Shown here: in pieces, positions 33,017-43,300 of the stretch | How the letters are laid out: every line of letters starts with the position of its first letter | How positions within the stretch are numbered: the first letter of the stretch is position 1 | Source: DASQFQ01 sp963805525 | Lineage (GTDB): Bacteria; Actinomycetota; Thermoleophilia; Solirubrobacterales; Solirubrobacteraceae | Assembly (NCBI GenBank): GCA_963805525.1 | Contig: CAWDUT010000006.1 | Span: 1,488,001 to 1,552,000 of the forward strand | Direction of reading: 5' to 3' | Length of the DNA stretch: 64,000 nt | Translations under genes and position numbers: made by a program | The notes under the pieces: model-generated | What the model saw: only the letters and a program-made list of their open reading frames with translations | Database searches by the model: none | What the model was told of the DNA's origin: nothing

Positions 33017-33250
33017 CTAGAGAACCGCCCCACCGTCGTAGAGCTTGCGCACGCTCACGCTGCCCGCGGGGGCCGCGTCGATGCACAGCCGGCACAGCAC
33101 GCACTCGTCGAGATTCGCCTCGACGATCTCCAGCGCACCGCCCTCGCCGACCGCGAAGATGTCGACCGGGCAGACCTCGGCGAGCTTGGCGGCGAACTCC
33201 GCGTCGGAGGCGACCTCGGGCGTGACCTCGACCTCGATGAACAAGGCCAT
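33017..33250 (-). CDS. Single-cluster ferredoxin-like protein
   Basis: 77 residues. One [4Fe-4S] site can be made from CVLCRLC plus the Cys of EVCPVDIF, although the pattern is compact and the fourth ligand is less certain. The rest is acidic. Ferredoxins carry electrons in the cytoplasm for oxidoreductases. The ribosome-binding site GGAGGAA sits 6 nt before the ATG. It lies 163 bp downstream of sucD on the same strand, and that spacer is predicted to fold and hide the ribosome-binding site. It is probably the last gene of the sucCD transcript, so a redox partner role for acyl-CoA metabolism is possible. Confidence 0.72.
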   Translation of the reverse strand: MALFIEVEVTPEVASDAEFAAKLAEVCPVDIFAVGEGGALEIVEANLDECVLCRLCIDAAPAGSVSVRKLYDGGAVL

Positions 33251-33252
33251 CA

Positions 33253-33414
33253 GTGGTTCCTCCGTCGGGTCCGCGCGTGCTTGGGCGGCCCGCAGGCGGA
33301 TGCCTGGCGAGGACGCAGGGAGGGTGCCAGGGCGGAGCCCTTGCCCCGACCGAGGACATGGCCAGGCGCCGGCTGGTGCCGTCCAAGTGCGTGGGGGCTC
33401 GTCGGAGGGACCAC
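33253..33414 (-). promoter_or_regulatory. Structured spacer RNA predicted to sequester the ferredoxin ribosome-binding site
   Basis: Reading the minus strand, the sequence right after the sucD stop (33414-33385, GTGGTCCCTCCGACG...) is an imperfect 30-nt inverted repeat of the sequence before the ferredoxin start (33282-33253, ...CGACGGAGGAACCAC). CCTCCG pairs with the CGGAGG that forms the ribosome-binding site, flanked by GTGGT/ACCAC. An inner stem GCCTGGC (33302-33308)/GCCAGGC (33361-33367) and a central GGGC-GCCC hairpin add nested structure. It could couple ferredoxin translation to sucD translation, act as a riboswitch, or be a dispersed repeat. Confidence 0.5.
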
Positions 33415-34331
33415 TAGACCGCCGCCCCGATCTTGTCCCGCACGAGCCCGGGGATGTCCTCGATCCGCTCGGCGACGACGATCCCCGCTGCCGCGAGCCG
33501 CGCGATCTTCTCGGTCGCGGTGTCCTCCTTGCCCTCGACGATCGTGCCGGCGTGGCCGAACGACATGCCCGGCATCTCGTCCATGAAGCGGCCGGCCATG
33601 AACGCCACCACCGGCAGCCGCGAGTTGTGCTCCGTCACCCACTCCGACAGCTGGGCCTCCATCCGGCCGCCCGGCTCGGTGTAGATGACGATCGCCTGGG
33701 TCTCGCGGTCGGCCTCGAACAGCGGCATCAGCTCCGCGTAGGTCTGGCCGATGATCGCGTCGCCACCGATCGAGACCGCGGTCGACTGGCCGAGCCCGGC
33801 CGCGCTCAGCGTCGAGGACATCTCGGTCGTCATGCCGCCCGAGCGTGAGATCACGCCGACCGGGCCGGGGGAGTAGGACTTCGCGGCGTCCTTGGCAGGG
33901 CCGCCGATCCCGCCCATCTTGATCACGTCGGGGACGATGATCCCGAGGCAGTTCGGCCCGATGATGCGCGCGCCGTGCTCGTCGGCGAACTCGACCATCT
34001 GGGCGACGTCGCCGCGCGGGATCCGCTCGGTGACGATCACCACGAGCTTGACGCCGTTGGCGATCGCCTCGATCACCGCGTCCTTGGTGAACGCGGGCGG
34101 GACCGTCACGACCGAGCCGTCGATCGGGCCGCCGTGGTGCTCGACCGCCTGGGCGACGGTGTCGAACACCGGCACGCCATGGACCTCGCGGCCCAGCCGG
34201 CCCGGCGTCACGCCGCCGACGATCTTGGCGCCCGCGCCGTAGTCGAGGCACTCGCGCGTCAGGTTGACGGCCTCGCGGCCGGTGATGCCCTGGACGATGA
34301 AGGTGGTCGAGGCGTCGACGAGGATGCTCAT
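33414..34331 (-). CDS. sucD: Succinyl-CoA/malate-CoA ligase, alpha subunit
   Basis: 305 residues of the SucD family. N-terminal CoA-binding Rossmann part (FIVQGITGREAVNL), IIGPNCLGII (near 123) and the phospho-His segment MSFGHAGTIVEGKED (near 245). The alpha subunit binds CoA and carries the phosphohistidine of ADP/GDP-forming acyl-CoA synthetases. It overlaps the beta-subunit gene as ATGA. The neighbouring beta subunit is atypical and a malyl-CoA-lyase-like gene lies nearby, so malate or another dicarboxylate is a possible substrate besides succinate. Start and length are normal. Confidence 0.88.
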   Translation of the reverse strand: MSILVDASTTFIVQGITGREAVNLTRECLDYGAGAKIVGGVTPGRLGREVHGVPVFDTVAQAVEHHGGPIDGSVVTVPPAFTKDAVIEAIANGVKLVVIVTERIPRGDVAQMVEFADEHGARIIGPNCLGIIVPDVIKMGGIGGPAKDAAKSYSPGPVGVISRSGGMTTEMSSTLSAAGLGQSTAVSIGGDAIIGQTYAELMPLFEADRETQAIVIYTEPGGRMEAQLSEWVTEHNSRLPVVAFMAGRFMDEMPGMSFGHAGTIVEGKEDTATEKIARLAAAGIVVAERIEDIPGLVRDKIGAAV

Positions 34332-35521
34332 CCCGCCACCGCCATCCGCGCCGCCTCGTTCAGGGACACGCTGCGGTCCGCGTACCTCACGCCGTACTTC
34401 TCGAGGATCTTGAAGCCTTCTTCTTCCCACGCCCCGGGGATGCGGAAGATCGAGATCTTCTCCGCCGGGTCGTAGCCGAGCTCGACGCACGCCTTGATCA
34501 CGCCGCGGGCGACGATGTCGACCCGGGTGTTGGAGACGATCGACATCATCACCGCGATCTTGTCCACGCCCGGCTTCTGCAGCACGAGCTTGGCCAGACC
34601 GCAGGCCTTCGAGACCGACGGGTTGCCGCCGATCTCGCAGTAGTTCGCCGGCTTGCCGCCGTGGGCGCGCACCGCGTCGAACAGCGTCAGCGAGCCGCCG
34701 CCGGCGCCGATCACGAGCCCGAGGTCGCCGTCGAACTCGGTCACGTTGCCGGCCACACCACGGTGGTCCTGCTGGTCGACGGCCTCGCCGGCGAGCTCGA
34801 ACGGCGTCGCCTCGCGGGCCTGGCGCGTCTCCTCGTCGCCGACGCCGAGCTCCTTCAGGATCGCCTTCTGCCGCGGCCGCGCCTCGTTCTCCATGTCCAT
34901 GTGGGCGTCGACGGCGACGAAGGTGCCGTCCGCGAGCTGCGCCAGCGGGTTGATCTCGGCGAGCGTCATGTCGTACTCGGTGAACAGCCGCGCGAGCCGC
35001 GCCAGGATCGGCGTCAGGCGCACCAGCGCGCGGCCGGTCACGCCGACCGAAGCGATCACCTGCTTGGCCTCGTAGTCCGAGAACGGCCGCAGCGTCGAGA
35101 AGTGGGCGCGCCCGACGTGGTCGGGGTGGGCCTCGGCGACCTCCTCGATGTCGATCCCGCCCATGTCGCTGAAGATCAGGACCGGCCGCTTGCGCGTGCC
35201 GTCCCAGGTCACGCCGGCGTAGTACTCCTGGGCGACCTCGACGCGGGAGTCGACGAGCACGCCGCGCGGCATGTGGCCGTTGATCTCGAGCTCGAGGATG
35301 TCCGCCGCGTGACGCTCCGCCTCGTCAGGTGTGTCGGCGAACTTGACGCCTCCGGCCTTCATCCGCCCGCCGGTCAGGACCTGCGACTTGATGACCGTCG
35401 GCGCGCCGAGATCCTCGGCGATCTTCCGCGCATCTGCAGGGGTTTTGGCGAAGCCGTGGCCCGACACCGGAATTCCGGCTTTCGCGACGATCTGTCTGGA
35501 TTCGAACTCAAAGAACCGCAT
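34328..35521 (-). CDS. sucC: Succinyl-CoA/malate-CoA ligase-like beta subunit
   Basis: 397 residues with ATP-grasp and CoA-ligase domains. It starts MRFFEFESRQIVAKAGIPVSG, with VIKSQVLTGGRMKAGGV (near 45), LAEINPLAQLADGTFVAVDA (near 205) and GLVIGAGGGSLTLFDAVRAHGG (near 277). In canonical SucC the segment after this reads like NIFGG; here it is MMSIVSNTRVD, so the active-site loop differs and substrate may differ too. The beta subunit sets nucleotide and acid specificity. A TAGGGT box lies 10 nt before the ATG and the gene is divergent from the secreted protein gene at 35567. Confidence 0.78.
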   Translation of the reverse strand: MRFFEFESRQIVAKAGIPVSGHGFAKTPADARKIAEDLGAPTVIKSQVLTGGRMKAGGVKFADTPDEAERHAADILELEINGHMPRGVLVDSRVEVAQEYYAGVTWDGTRKRPVLIFSDMGGIDIEEVAEAHPDHVGRAHFSTLRPFSDYEAKQVIASVGVTGRALVRLTPILARLARLFTEYDMTLAEINPLAQLADGTFVAVDAHMDMENEARPRQKAILKELGVGDEETRQAREATPFELAGEAVDQQDHRGVAGNVTEFDGDLGLVIGAGGGSLTLFDAVRAHGGKPANYCEIGGNPSVSKACGLAKLVLQKPGVDKIAVMMSIVSNTRVDIVARGVIKACVELGYDPAEKISIFRIPGAWEEEGFKILEKYGVRYADRSVSLNEAARMAVAG

Positions 35522-35566
35522 GGGGCGCGCAACCCTAGCGGCCGGGTGGTGTCTACGCTCCGGACC

Positions 35567-36271
35567 GTGTTGCGACCACTCCTCATCGCCCTGCTCGCGC
35601 TTGCGCTCGCCCCCGCGGCGGCGTCGGCGGCCGCCATCGGCATCGCCGTCACCCCCAAGGGCGGCGACGTGCTCGGCGAATCCACGACCGTCACCGGCAA
35701 GATCACCGGCCCCTACGGCGCGCCGCTGGTGGGCCGCACGGTCGTGCTCGAGGCGCGCGCCTACCCGTACAAGAGCCGCCAGTACAAGGCGGTCGAGACC
35801 GCCAAGAGCGGGCTCGACGGCCGCTTCGCCCTCGAGCACGTCTTCGACCGCAACCAGCGGGTGCGCGTGACCGCGCCCGAGTTCCCGGGCGACCGCAGCA
35901 CGCTCAAGCCGGTCTTCGTCTTCCCCCGCTCCGCGCTGACCTTCGGCCTCGTCCGCCGCAACGTCATCCGGCTGGTCCAGACCTACCGGACGCCGAAGGA
36001 CATCAAGCTCACGGCCCCGACGCGGTTCTACGTCGGGAAGAAGGGCAAGAAGCGCATCCCGCTGGTCGCCAAGGTCGACACCAAGCCGGTCCGCGCCAAG
36101 GCCAAGAAGGGCAAGAAGGGCAAGATCAAGAAGGGGCGCTTCCGCGCCACCGCGGTCGTGCGCATCCCGCGCGCCTGGAAGGGCCAGTTCCGCTACGGGA
36201 GCTGCTTCCCGTACAACGCGGGCATGGGCAACCCGAAGCTGGGCTGCCCGAAGAAGAAGTACCGCTTCTGA
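35567..36271 (+). CDS. Secreted basic protein with Ig-like strand region
   Basis: 234 residues. Signal peptide (LRPLLIALLALALAPAAASA, cleavage near residue 21). About 90 residues of beta-sandwich character follow (SGLDGRFALEHVFDRNQ, an Ig/CNA-B-like extender), then a Lys/Gly-rich stretch with repeated KKGKKG motifs (near 160-180) and a final aromatic/Cys section. It is probably surface-associated and cationic; the function is unknown. The GTG at 35567 is chosen because TACGCT lies 7 nt upstream, matching leaderless genes nearby. GTG 35549 is an alternative. Divergent from the CoA ligase gene. Confidence 0.68.
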   Translation: MLRPLLIALLALALAPAAASAAAIGIAVTPKGGDVLGESTTVTGKITGPYGAPLVGRTVVLEARAYPYKSRQYKAVETAKSGLDGRFALEHVFDRNQRVRVTAPEFPGDRSTLKPVFVFPRSALTFGLVRRNVIRLVQTYRTPKDIKLTAPTRFYVGKKGKKRIPLVAKVDTKPVRAKAKKGKKGKIKKGRFRATAVVRIPRAWKGQFRYGSCFPYNAGMGNPKLGCPKKKYRF

Positions 36272-36341
36272 GGGCCCGTCGGAGAAGTCGGCACGTCCGG
36301 ATGCACCCGATCCGCAGCGCCGGATCGCCACCCGACGGCTC

Positions 36342-36362
36342 GCCCATAACCCCACTATGGGC
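36342..36362. terminator. Perfect 7-bp hairpin between convergent genes
   Basis: GCCCATA (36342-36348) and TATGGGC (36356-36362) form a perfect stem with a 7-nt loop, followed by ttcatcatc on the plus strand. It stands between the convergent stop codons at 36271 and 36434. It may terminate the plus-strand gene, but the T-tract is weak and a protein-binding site is also possible. Confidence 0.45.
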
Positions 36363-36433
36363 TTCATCATCGTGCGGCGCCCGGCATCCACGGCTCGGGC
36401 GCCCCGGACGCACCGCCTGTTCTCCGACGAGCC

Positions 36434-36802
36434 CTAGATCGGCCGCGAGAAGAGGTCGGCGAGTGCCGACGTGAGCGTCGGCGCGATCTGCCAGCCGTCG
36501 CCGTGTGAGAGCCGCCGCAGCTCGAGCACCACGCCCGGGTCGTGGGCGGCGACGATGACCTCGCAGCCGTAGGAGGTCAGCCGCCGGCACAGCGCCGACA
36601 GCTCGACCAGCGCCTCGGTCTCGTAGCGGCGCACGCCGCCGAGGTCGAAGACGAACTCGCGCGCGCCGCCGACGGCCGCGTGGGCGGCCAGGTCATCGAC
36701 CTGGCGGGCGGCGGTGAACTGGCCGCCGGCATCGACCACACAGGCGCGCTCGCCGAGGCGCCGTGCCGAGGCGACGTCAGGCGGGGCGACGGGCAGCGAC
36801 AT
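36434..36802 (-). CDS. STAS-domain protein (anti-sigma factor antagonist-like)
   Basis: 122 residues of the STAS fold: alternating strands and helices with VFDLGGVRRYETEALVELS (near residue 50). In anti-anti-sigma factors the loop reads DSSGL and its Ser is phosphorylated by a kinase; here the aligned residues are ETEAL, so the phospho-acceptor is replaced by an acidic residue. This may be a locked or non-phosphorylatable form, or a STAS domain used for another purpose. No partner kinase is encoded nearby. Its stop is 27 bp from the next annotated hairpin and the gene lies 3 bp downstream of the CoA-lyase gene. Confidence 0.7.
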   Translation of the reverse strand: MSLPVAPPDVASARRLGERACVVDAGGQFTAARQVDDLAAHAAVGGAREFVFDLGGVRRYETEALVELSALCRRLTSYGCEVIVAAHDPGVVLELRRLSHGDGWQIAPTLTSALADLFSRPI

Positions 36803-36805
36803 GCC

Positions 36806-37873
36806 CTAAGCGGTTACCCGGGATTCCAGCCCGTATGCCTCGGCCAGCTCCGGATCCTTTGCCGCCAGCATCTCCGCGAGGTCGACCATGACCCGGCACT
36901 GCTTCCAGGTCGCGTCGTCCTGCATCTTGCCGTCGATCATGTGCACCCCGCGGCCGTCGGGGATCGCCTCGATCACCTTGCGGGCGAAGATCACCTCGTC
37001 CGGGTCGGGGGAGAAGACCTTCTTGGCGACGTCGATCTGCGCCGGGTGCAGCGACCAGGCGCCGACGCAGCCCATCAGGAACGCGGCGCGGAACTGGGCC
37101 TCGCAGCCGGCCAGGTCGCGGATGTCGCCGAACGGCCCGTAGTAGGGGAGGATCCCCGTCGCGGTGCAGGCGTCGACCATGCGCCCGATCGAATAGTGCC
37201 AGAGGTCCTGCTGGGCGCTCGCCCGCGGCGCCTCGGGATCCGAGGGATCGGGGTCGGAGAGCACGCGGTAGCCGGGGTGGCCGCCGCCGACCCGCGTCGT
37301 CTTCATCCGCCGCGAGGCGGCGAGGTCGGCCGGCCCGAAGCTCATGCCCTGCATGCGCGGCGAGGCCTGCGCGATCTCCTCGAGGTTCGCGACACCGAGC
37401 GAGGTCTCGAGGATCGCGTGGACGAGGATCGGCCGCTCCAGCCCGGCGCGCGCCTCGAGCTGGGCCAGCAGGCGGTCGACGTAGTGGATGTCCCACGGCC
37501 CCTCGACCTTGGGGACCATGATCACGTCGAGCCGGTGGCCGATCTCGGTGACCAAAGTGGTGATGTCGTCCAGCACCCACGGGCTCTCGAGCGAGTTGAC
37601 CCGCGTCCACAAGGCCGTCTCGCCGAGGTCGAGCTCCTTGCCGACCCGCACCAGCCCGGCGCGCGCGGCCTCCTTGTTATCGACCGCGATCGCGTCCTCG
37701 AGGTTGCCGAGCAGCACGTCGGCCTTGGTCGCGAGATCCGGCAGCTTGCCGACGATCTTCTCGTTCGAGGGGTCGAAGAAATGGATCATCCGCGACGGCG
37801 TCACCGGGATCTCGAGCACGGGATCGGGAGCGCCGACGGCGAGGGGCTTGGCGAAGTCACGTGGGTTGCGCAT
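36806..37873 (-). CDS. HpcH/HpaI-family CoA lyase (malyl-CoA lyase-like)
   Basis: 355 residues of the HpcH/HpaI aldolase/CitE-like TIM-barrel family. LLGNLEDAIAVDNKEAAR (near residue 53), AILETSLGVANLEEIA (metal-binding Glu, near 158), MSFGPADLAASRRMKTT (Asp, near 178) and a C-terminal WSLHPAQIDVAKKVFSP match L-malyl-CoA/beta-methylmalyl-CoA lyases. These split malyl-CoA to acetyl-CoA plus glyoxylate, or similar beta-hydroxyacyl-CoA thioesters. It is divergent from a MaoC hydratase, with SucCD-like ligase and PEP carboxykinase genes nearby, fitting a C4/C2 acyl-CoA module. The assignment to malyl-CoA is inference. Confidence 0.78.
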   Translation of the reverse strand: MRNPRDFAKPLAVGAPDPVLEIPVTPSRMIHFFDPSNEKIVGKLPDLATKADVLLGNLEDAIAVDNKEAARAGLVRVGKELDLGETALWTRVNSLESPWVLDDITTLVTEIGHRLDVIMVPKVEGPWDIHYVDRLLAQLEARAGLERPILVHAILETSLGVANLEEIAQASPRMQGMSFGPADLAASRRMKTTRVGGGHPGYRVLSDPDPSDPEAPRASAQQDLWHYSIGRMVDACTATGILPYYGPFGDIRDLAGCEAQFRAAFLMGCVGAWSLHPAQIDVAKKVFSPDPDEVIFARKVIEAIPDGRGVHMIDGKMQDDATWKQCRVMVDLAEMLAAKDPELAEAYGLESRVTA

Positions 37874-37912
37874 AGGTGATCTCGAATCTAGCGGTGCGCC
37901 ATGATCTGGGCC

Positions 37913-38455
37913 ATGAGCACCGAAACCCATGCCGTTGAAACCGACCAGGCCGCCCGCGAGGCGACCGGAGCCCACCCTTATGGGCGCTACCTCGAGGAGT
38001 TCGAGGTCGGCGCCGTCTACAAGCACTGGCCCGCCAAGACCGTGACCGAGGCCGACGACCACCTGTTCTGCCTCATCACCATGAACCACCACCCGCTGCA
38101 CATCAACGACGTCTACGCGGGCCAGAGCCAGCAGGGCCGCAACGTGGTCGTCGGGCCGCTGGTCTACTCGCTGGCCCTCGGAATGAGCGTCTCCGACGTC
38201 TCCGGCAAGGCGATCGCCAACCTCGCCACCGAGGAGCTCAAGCACCCCGCGCCGGTCTTCCACGGCGACACGCTGTTCTGCGAGTCCGAGGTGCTCGAGG
38301 TCAAGGAGTCGCGTTCCAAGACGGACCGCGGGACCGTCCGCGTGCATACCCGGGTCCTGAACCAAGACGGGGTCTTGGTCGCCGAGTTCAAGCGCCTCGT
38401 GCTCGTTCCCCGCAAGGAGGCGGGCGCCACCAAGGCCGAGGGCGACGTGGAGTGA
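37913..38455 (+). CDS. MaoC-family hot-dog hydratase
   Basis: 180 residues with the MaoC hot-dog fold: YGRYLEEFEVGAVYKHWPAK, the catalytic Asp...His region EADDHLFCLITMNHHPLHIN (near residue 47), FHGDTLFCESEVLEVKESR, then a closing strand. MaoC enzymes hydrate or dehydrate enoyl-CoA thioesters. A partner next to a CoA lyase is familiar in actinobacteria, and mesaconyl-CoA hydratase of the ethylmalonyl-CoA and 3-hydroxypropionate routes is of this type. ATG 37913 is chosen; ATG 37901 in the same frame is possible. It is divergent from the lyase gene (40 bp between starts). Confidence 0.85.
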   Translation: MSTETHAVETDQAAREATGAHPYGRYLEEFEVGAVYKHWPAKTVTEADDHLFCLITMNHHPLHINDVYAGQSQQGRNVVVGPLVYSLALGMSVSDVSGKAIANLATEELKHPAPVFHGDTLFCESEVLEVKESRSKTDRGTVRVHTRVLNQDGVLVAEFKRLVLVPRKEAGATKAEGDVE

Positions 38456-38573
38456 GCGCCGAGCGGCTGGAACCGCTACCGGCGCCGAGCAGTTTCGCGT
38501 TCCGCTCCCACGATCGAATAAGTTCGGTGCGAAACAATGTCTCACCCTCTCGAATCTGGAGCTGAACCCACCC

Positions 38574-40379
<1,806 letters not shown>

Positions 40380-40380
40380 C

Positions 40381-43300
40381 ATGACAGCCGGGGCGTCCCT
40401 GCTCGACCTGATCGGCGAGCGCACCTCCTCGGAGCGCGCCCCGGCCGTCCGCGCCTTCGCGGAGGCCTTCCTGCGCCGGCTCTCCGCCGACGGCGCGGAC
40501 GGGACGCTGGCGCCGGACGCGCTGTGCGGCGAGATCGTCGGCGCCTTCGAGTTCGCCTCCGCGCGCGGCGCCGAGCCGATCGCCGTGCGCGCCTTCACGC
40601 CGACGCTCGCGGAGCACGGCTACGAGACGCCCGGCTCGGTGGTGGAGACCAACACCGAGGACTGGCCGTTCCTCGTCGACTCGGTGAGCGCCGCGCTGCG
40701 CGGCCGCGGGATCGGGATCCACCGCGCGCTGCACCCGATCGTCGGCGTCGAGCGCGACGCTGACGGCGAGATCGAGGCGGTCCTGCACCCGCGCGAGGCC
40801 ACGCGGCGCGAGTCGGTCATGCACTTCGACCTCGACCGGAGGCTCACGCCCGGGCAGCTCGCGGGGCTCGAGGAGGCGCTGCGCAAGGTGCTCTCCGACG
40901 TCCGCGCCACGGTCAAGGACTTCCCGGCGATGGCGGACCGGGCGCGGCGGATGGTCCAGCTGGCGGGCGCGGGCGCGGCGCGCTACAGCGACGAGGAGGT
41001 CGACGAGACGGTCGCGTTCCTCGAGTGGCTGCTGCGCGACAACTTCATCTTCCTCGGCTACCGCGAGTACCGCTTCCGCGACGAAGCGATCTCGGTCGTG
41101 CCCGACTCGGGGCTCGGGATCCTCTCCGACGTCTCGGGCTCGACCTACGCGAAGCCGGTGCCGGTCGACTCGCTGTCGGCCGGCGTGCGCGCGCGGGCGC
41201 TCGAGGGCGACCTGCTGATCGTCTCCAAGACCAACCGGCTCTCGCGCGTGCACCGGCCGGTGCGGATGGACTACGTCGGCGTGCGGCGGATCTCGCCCGA
41301 CGGCGAGATCGTCGGCGAGGCGCGGATGCTCGGCCTGTTCACGACCAAGGCCTACAGCGAGCCCGCGAGCCAGACGCCGCTGCTGCACCGCAAGCTGCGC
41401 CAGATCCTGCGCTCCGAGGACCTGATCGAGGGCTCGCACGATTACAAGGCCTCGGTCTCGCTGTTCGACTCGTTCCCGAAGGACGAGCTGTTCGCCGCCT
41501 CGACCGACGACCTGCGCGGCGCCGTCGTGGCGCTGCTCGCGCTGCAGGGCGAGCAGGTGCGGCTGCTCGGCCGCCGCGACCCGGACACGCGGAGCGCCTC
41601 GCTGATCGTTGCGCTGCCGCGCTCGCGCTACGACGGCGACCTGCTGAAGCGCCTGCTGGTGCTGTTCCGCGAGCGCTTCAAGACCGACGCGGTCGACCAC
41701 CACCTCGTGCTCGGCGAGGGCGACCGCGTGCAGGTGCACTTCCGCGTCCACGCCGCCGACGGCCTGGTCGACCTCGACTTCCGCGAGCTCGAACGCGAGG
41801 TCGTGGCTGCCACGCGCACGTGGGACGACGAGCTGCGGGCCGCGCTGGTGGCGCGCCACGGCGAGCTGCAGGGCCGCGCGCTCGCGACCGAGTGGAGCGC
41901 GCGCTTCCCGCGCTACTACAAGGCCTCGACCACCGCTTCGCTCGCCGTCCACGACATCGGCTGCTTCGCCCGCCTGCAGGCGCTCGGAGAGCCGTTCGTG
42001 GTCGGGCTCCAGAACGAGAGCGACGAGCGCGGCGAGCGCACGCGCGTCGGGCTCTACAAGTCCGGCGGCAAGGTCGAGCTCTCCGCGGCGATGCCGATGC
42101 TCGAGGACCTCGGGCTGCGCGTCCTCGAGGAGGTCCCGACGCGCCTGGCGGGCGGCGACGGCGACACCTGGGTGCAGGACTTCGGGGTGCTCGGTCCCGG
42201 CGACAAGCCGATCGACCTCGACGCCCACGGCGCGCGCATGGCCGATTGCATCTCGGCGGTCTGGCGCGGCGACGCGGAGTCCGACCCGCTCAACCGGCTC
42301 GTGCTCGCCGCGGGGCTGGACTGGCGCCAGATCGAGATCCTGCGCGCGTACCGCAAGTACCGCCAGCGCATCGGCTCGCGCTTCACCGAGAGCTACCAGA
42401 ACGACACGCTGGTCGAGAACGCGGCGCTGACGGCCGACCTCGTGAAGCTGTTCGAGCTGCGCTTCGACCCCGAGCACGAGCGCGACGAGGCAGCCGAGAA
42501 GGCCATGCGCGGAGGGATCCTGGCCGCGCTGGACAAGGTCGAATCGCTCGACCACGACCGCATCCTGCGCAACCAGCTCGGCCTGATCGAGGCGACGCTG
42601 CGCACCAACGCCTACCGGCGCGGGCGCGGCGCGATGAGCTTCAAGCTCCGCTCCGCCGACGTGCCGGCCATCCCCGAGCCCGCGCCGCTCGTGGAGATCT
42701 ACGTCTACTCGGCCGACATGGAGGGGATCCACCTGCGCGGCGGGCGGATCGCGCGCGGCGGCATCCGCTGGTCGGACCGCATGGACTACCGCACCGAGGT
42801 CTACGGCCTGATGCGGGCGCAGCTGACCAAGAACGCCCAGATCGTCCCGGACGGGGCGAAGGGCGGCTTCTACCTGAAGCACCGGCCGGCGGATCCGAGC
42901 GAGCTGCGCGAGGAGGTCCAGCGGCAGTACGTCGCCTACGTGCGCGCGCTGCTCGACGTCACCGACAACCTCGTCGACGGCGAGGTCGTCCACCCGCCGG
43001 ACACGCGGGTGCTCGACGACGACGACACCTACCTCGTGGTCGCCGCCGACAAGGGCACGGCGACGTTCTCGGACACCGCGAACTCGGTCTCCGAGGACTA
43101 CGGCTTCTGGCTCGGCGACGCGTTCGCCTCCGGCGGCTCGTCGGGCTACGACCACAAGAAGCTCGGCATCACGGCGCGCGGCGCGTGGGAGTCGGTCAAG
43201 CGGCACTTCCTCGAGCTCGAGCTCGACGTCGCGAAGGACCCGTTCACGGTCGTCGGGATCGGCGACATGTCGGGCGACGTGTTCGGCAACGGGATGCTGC

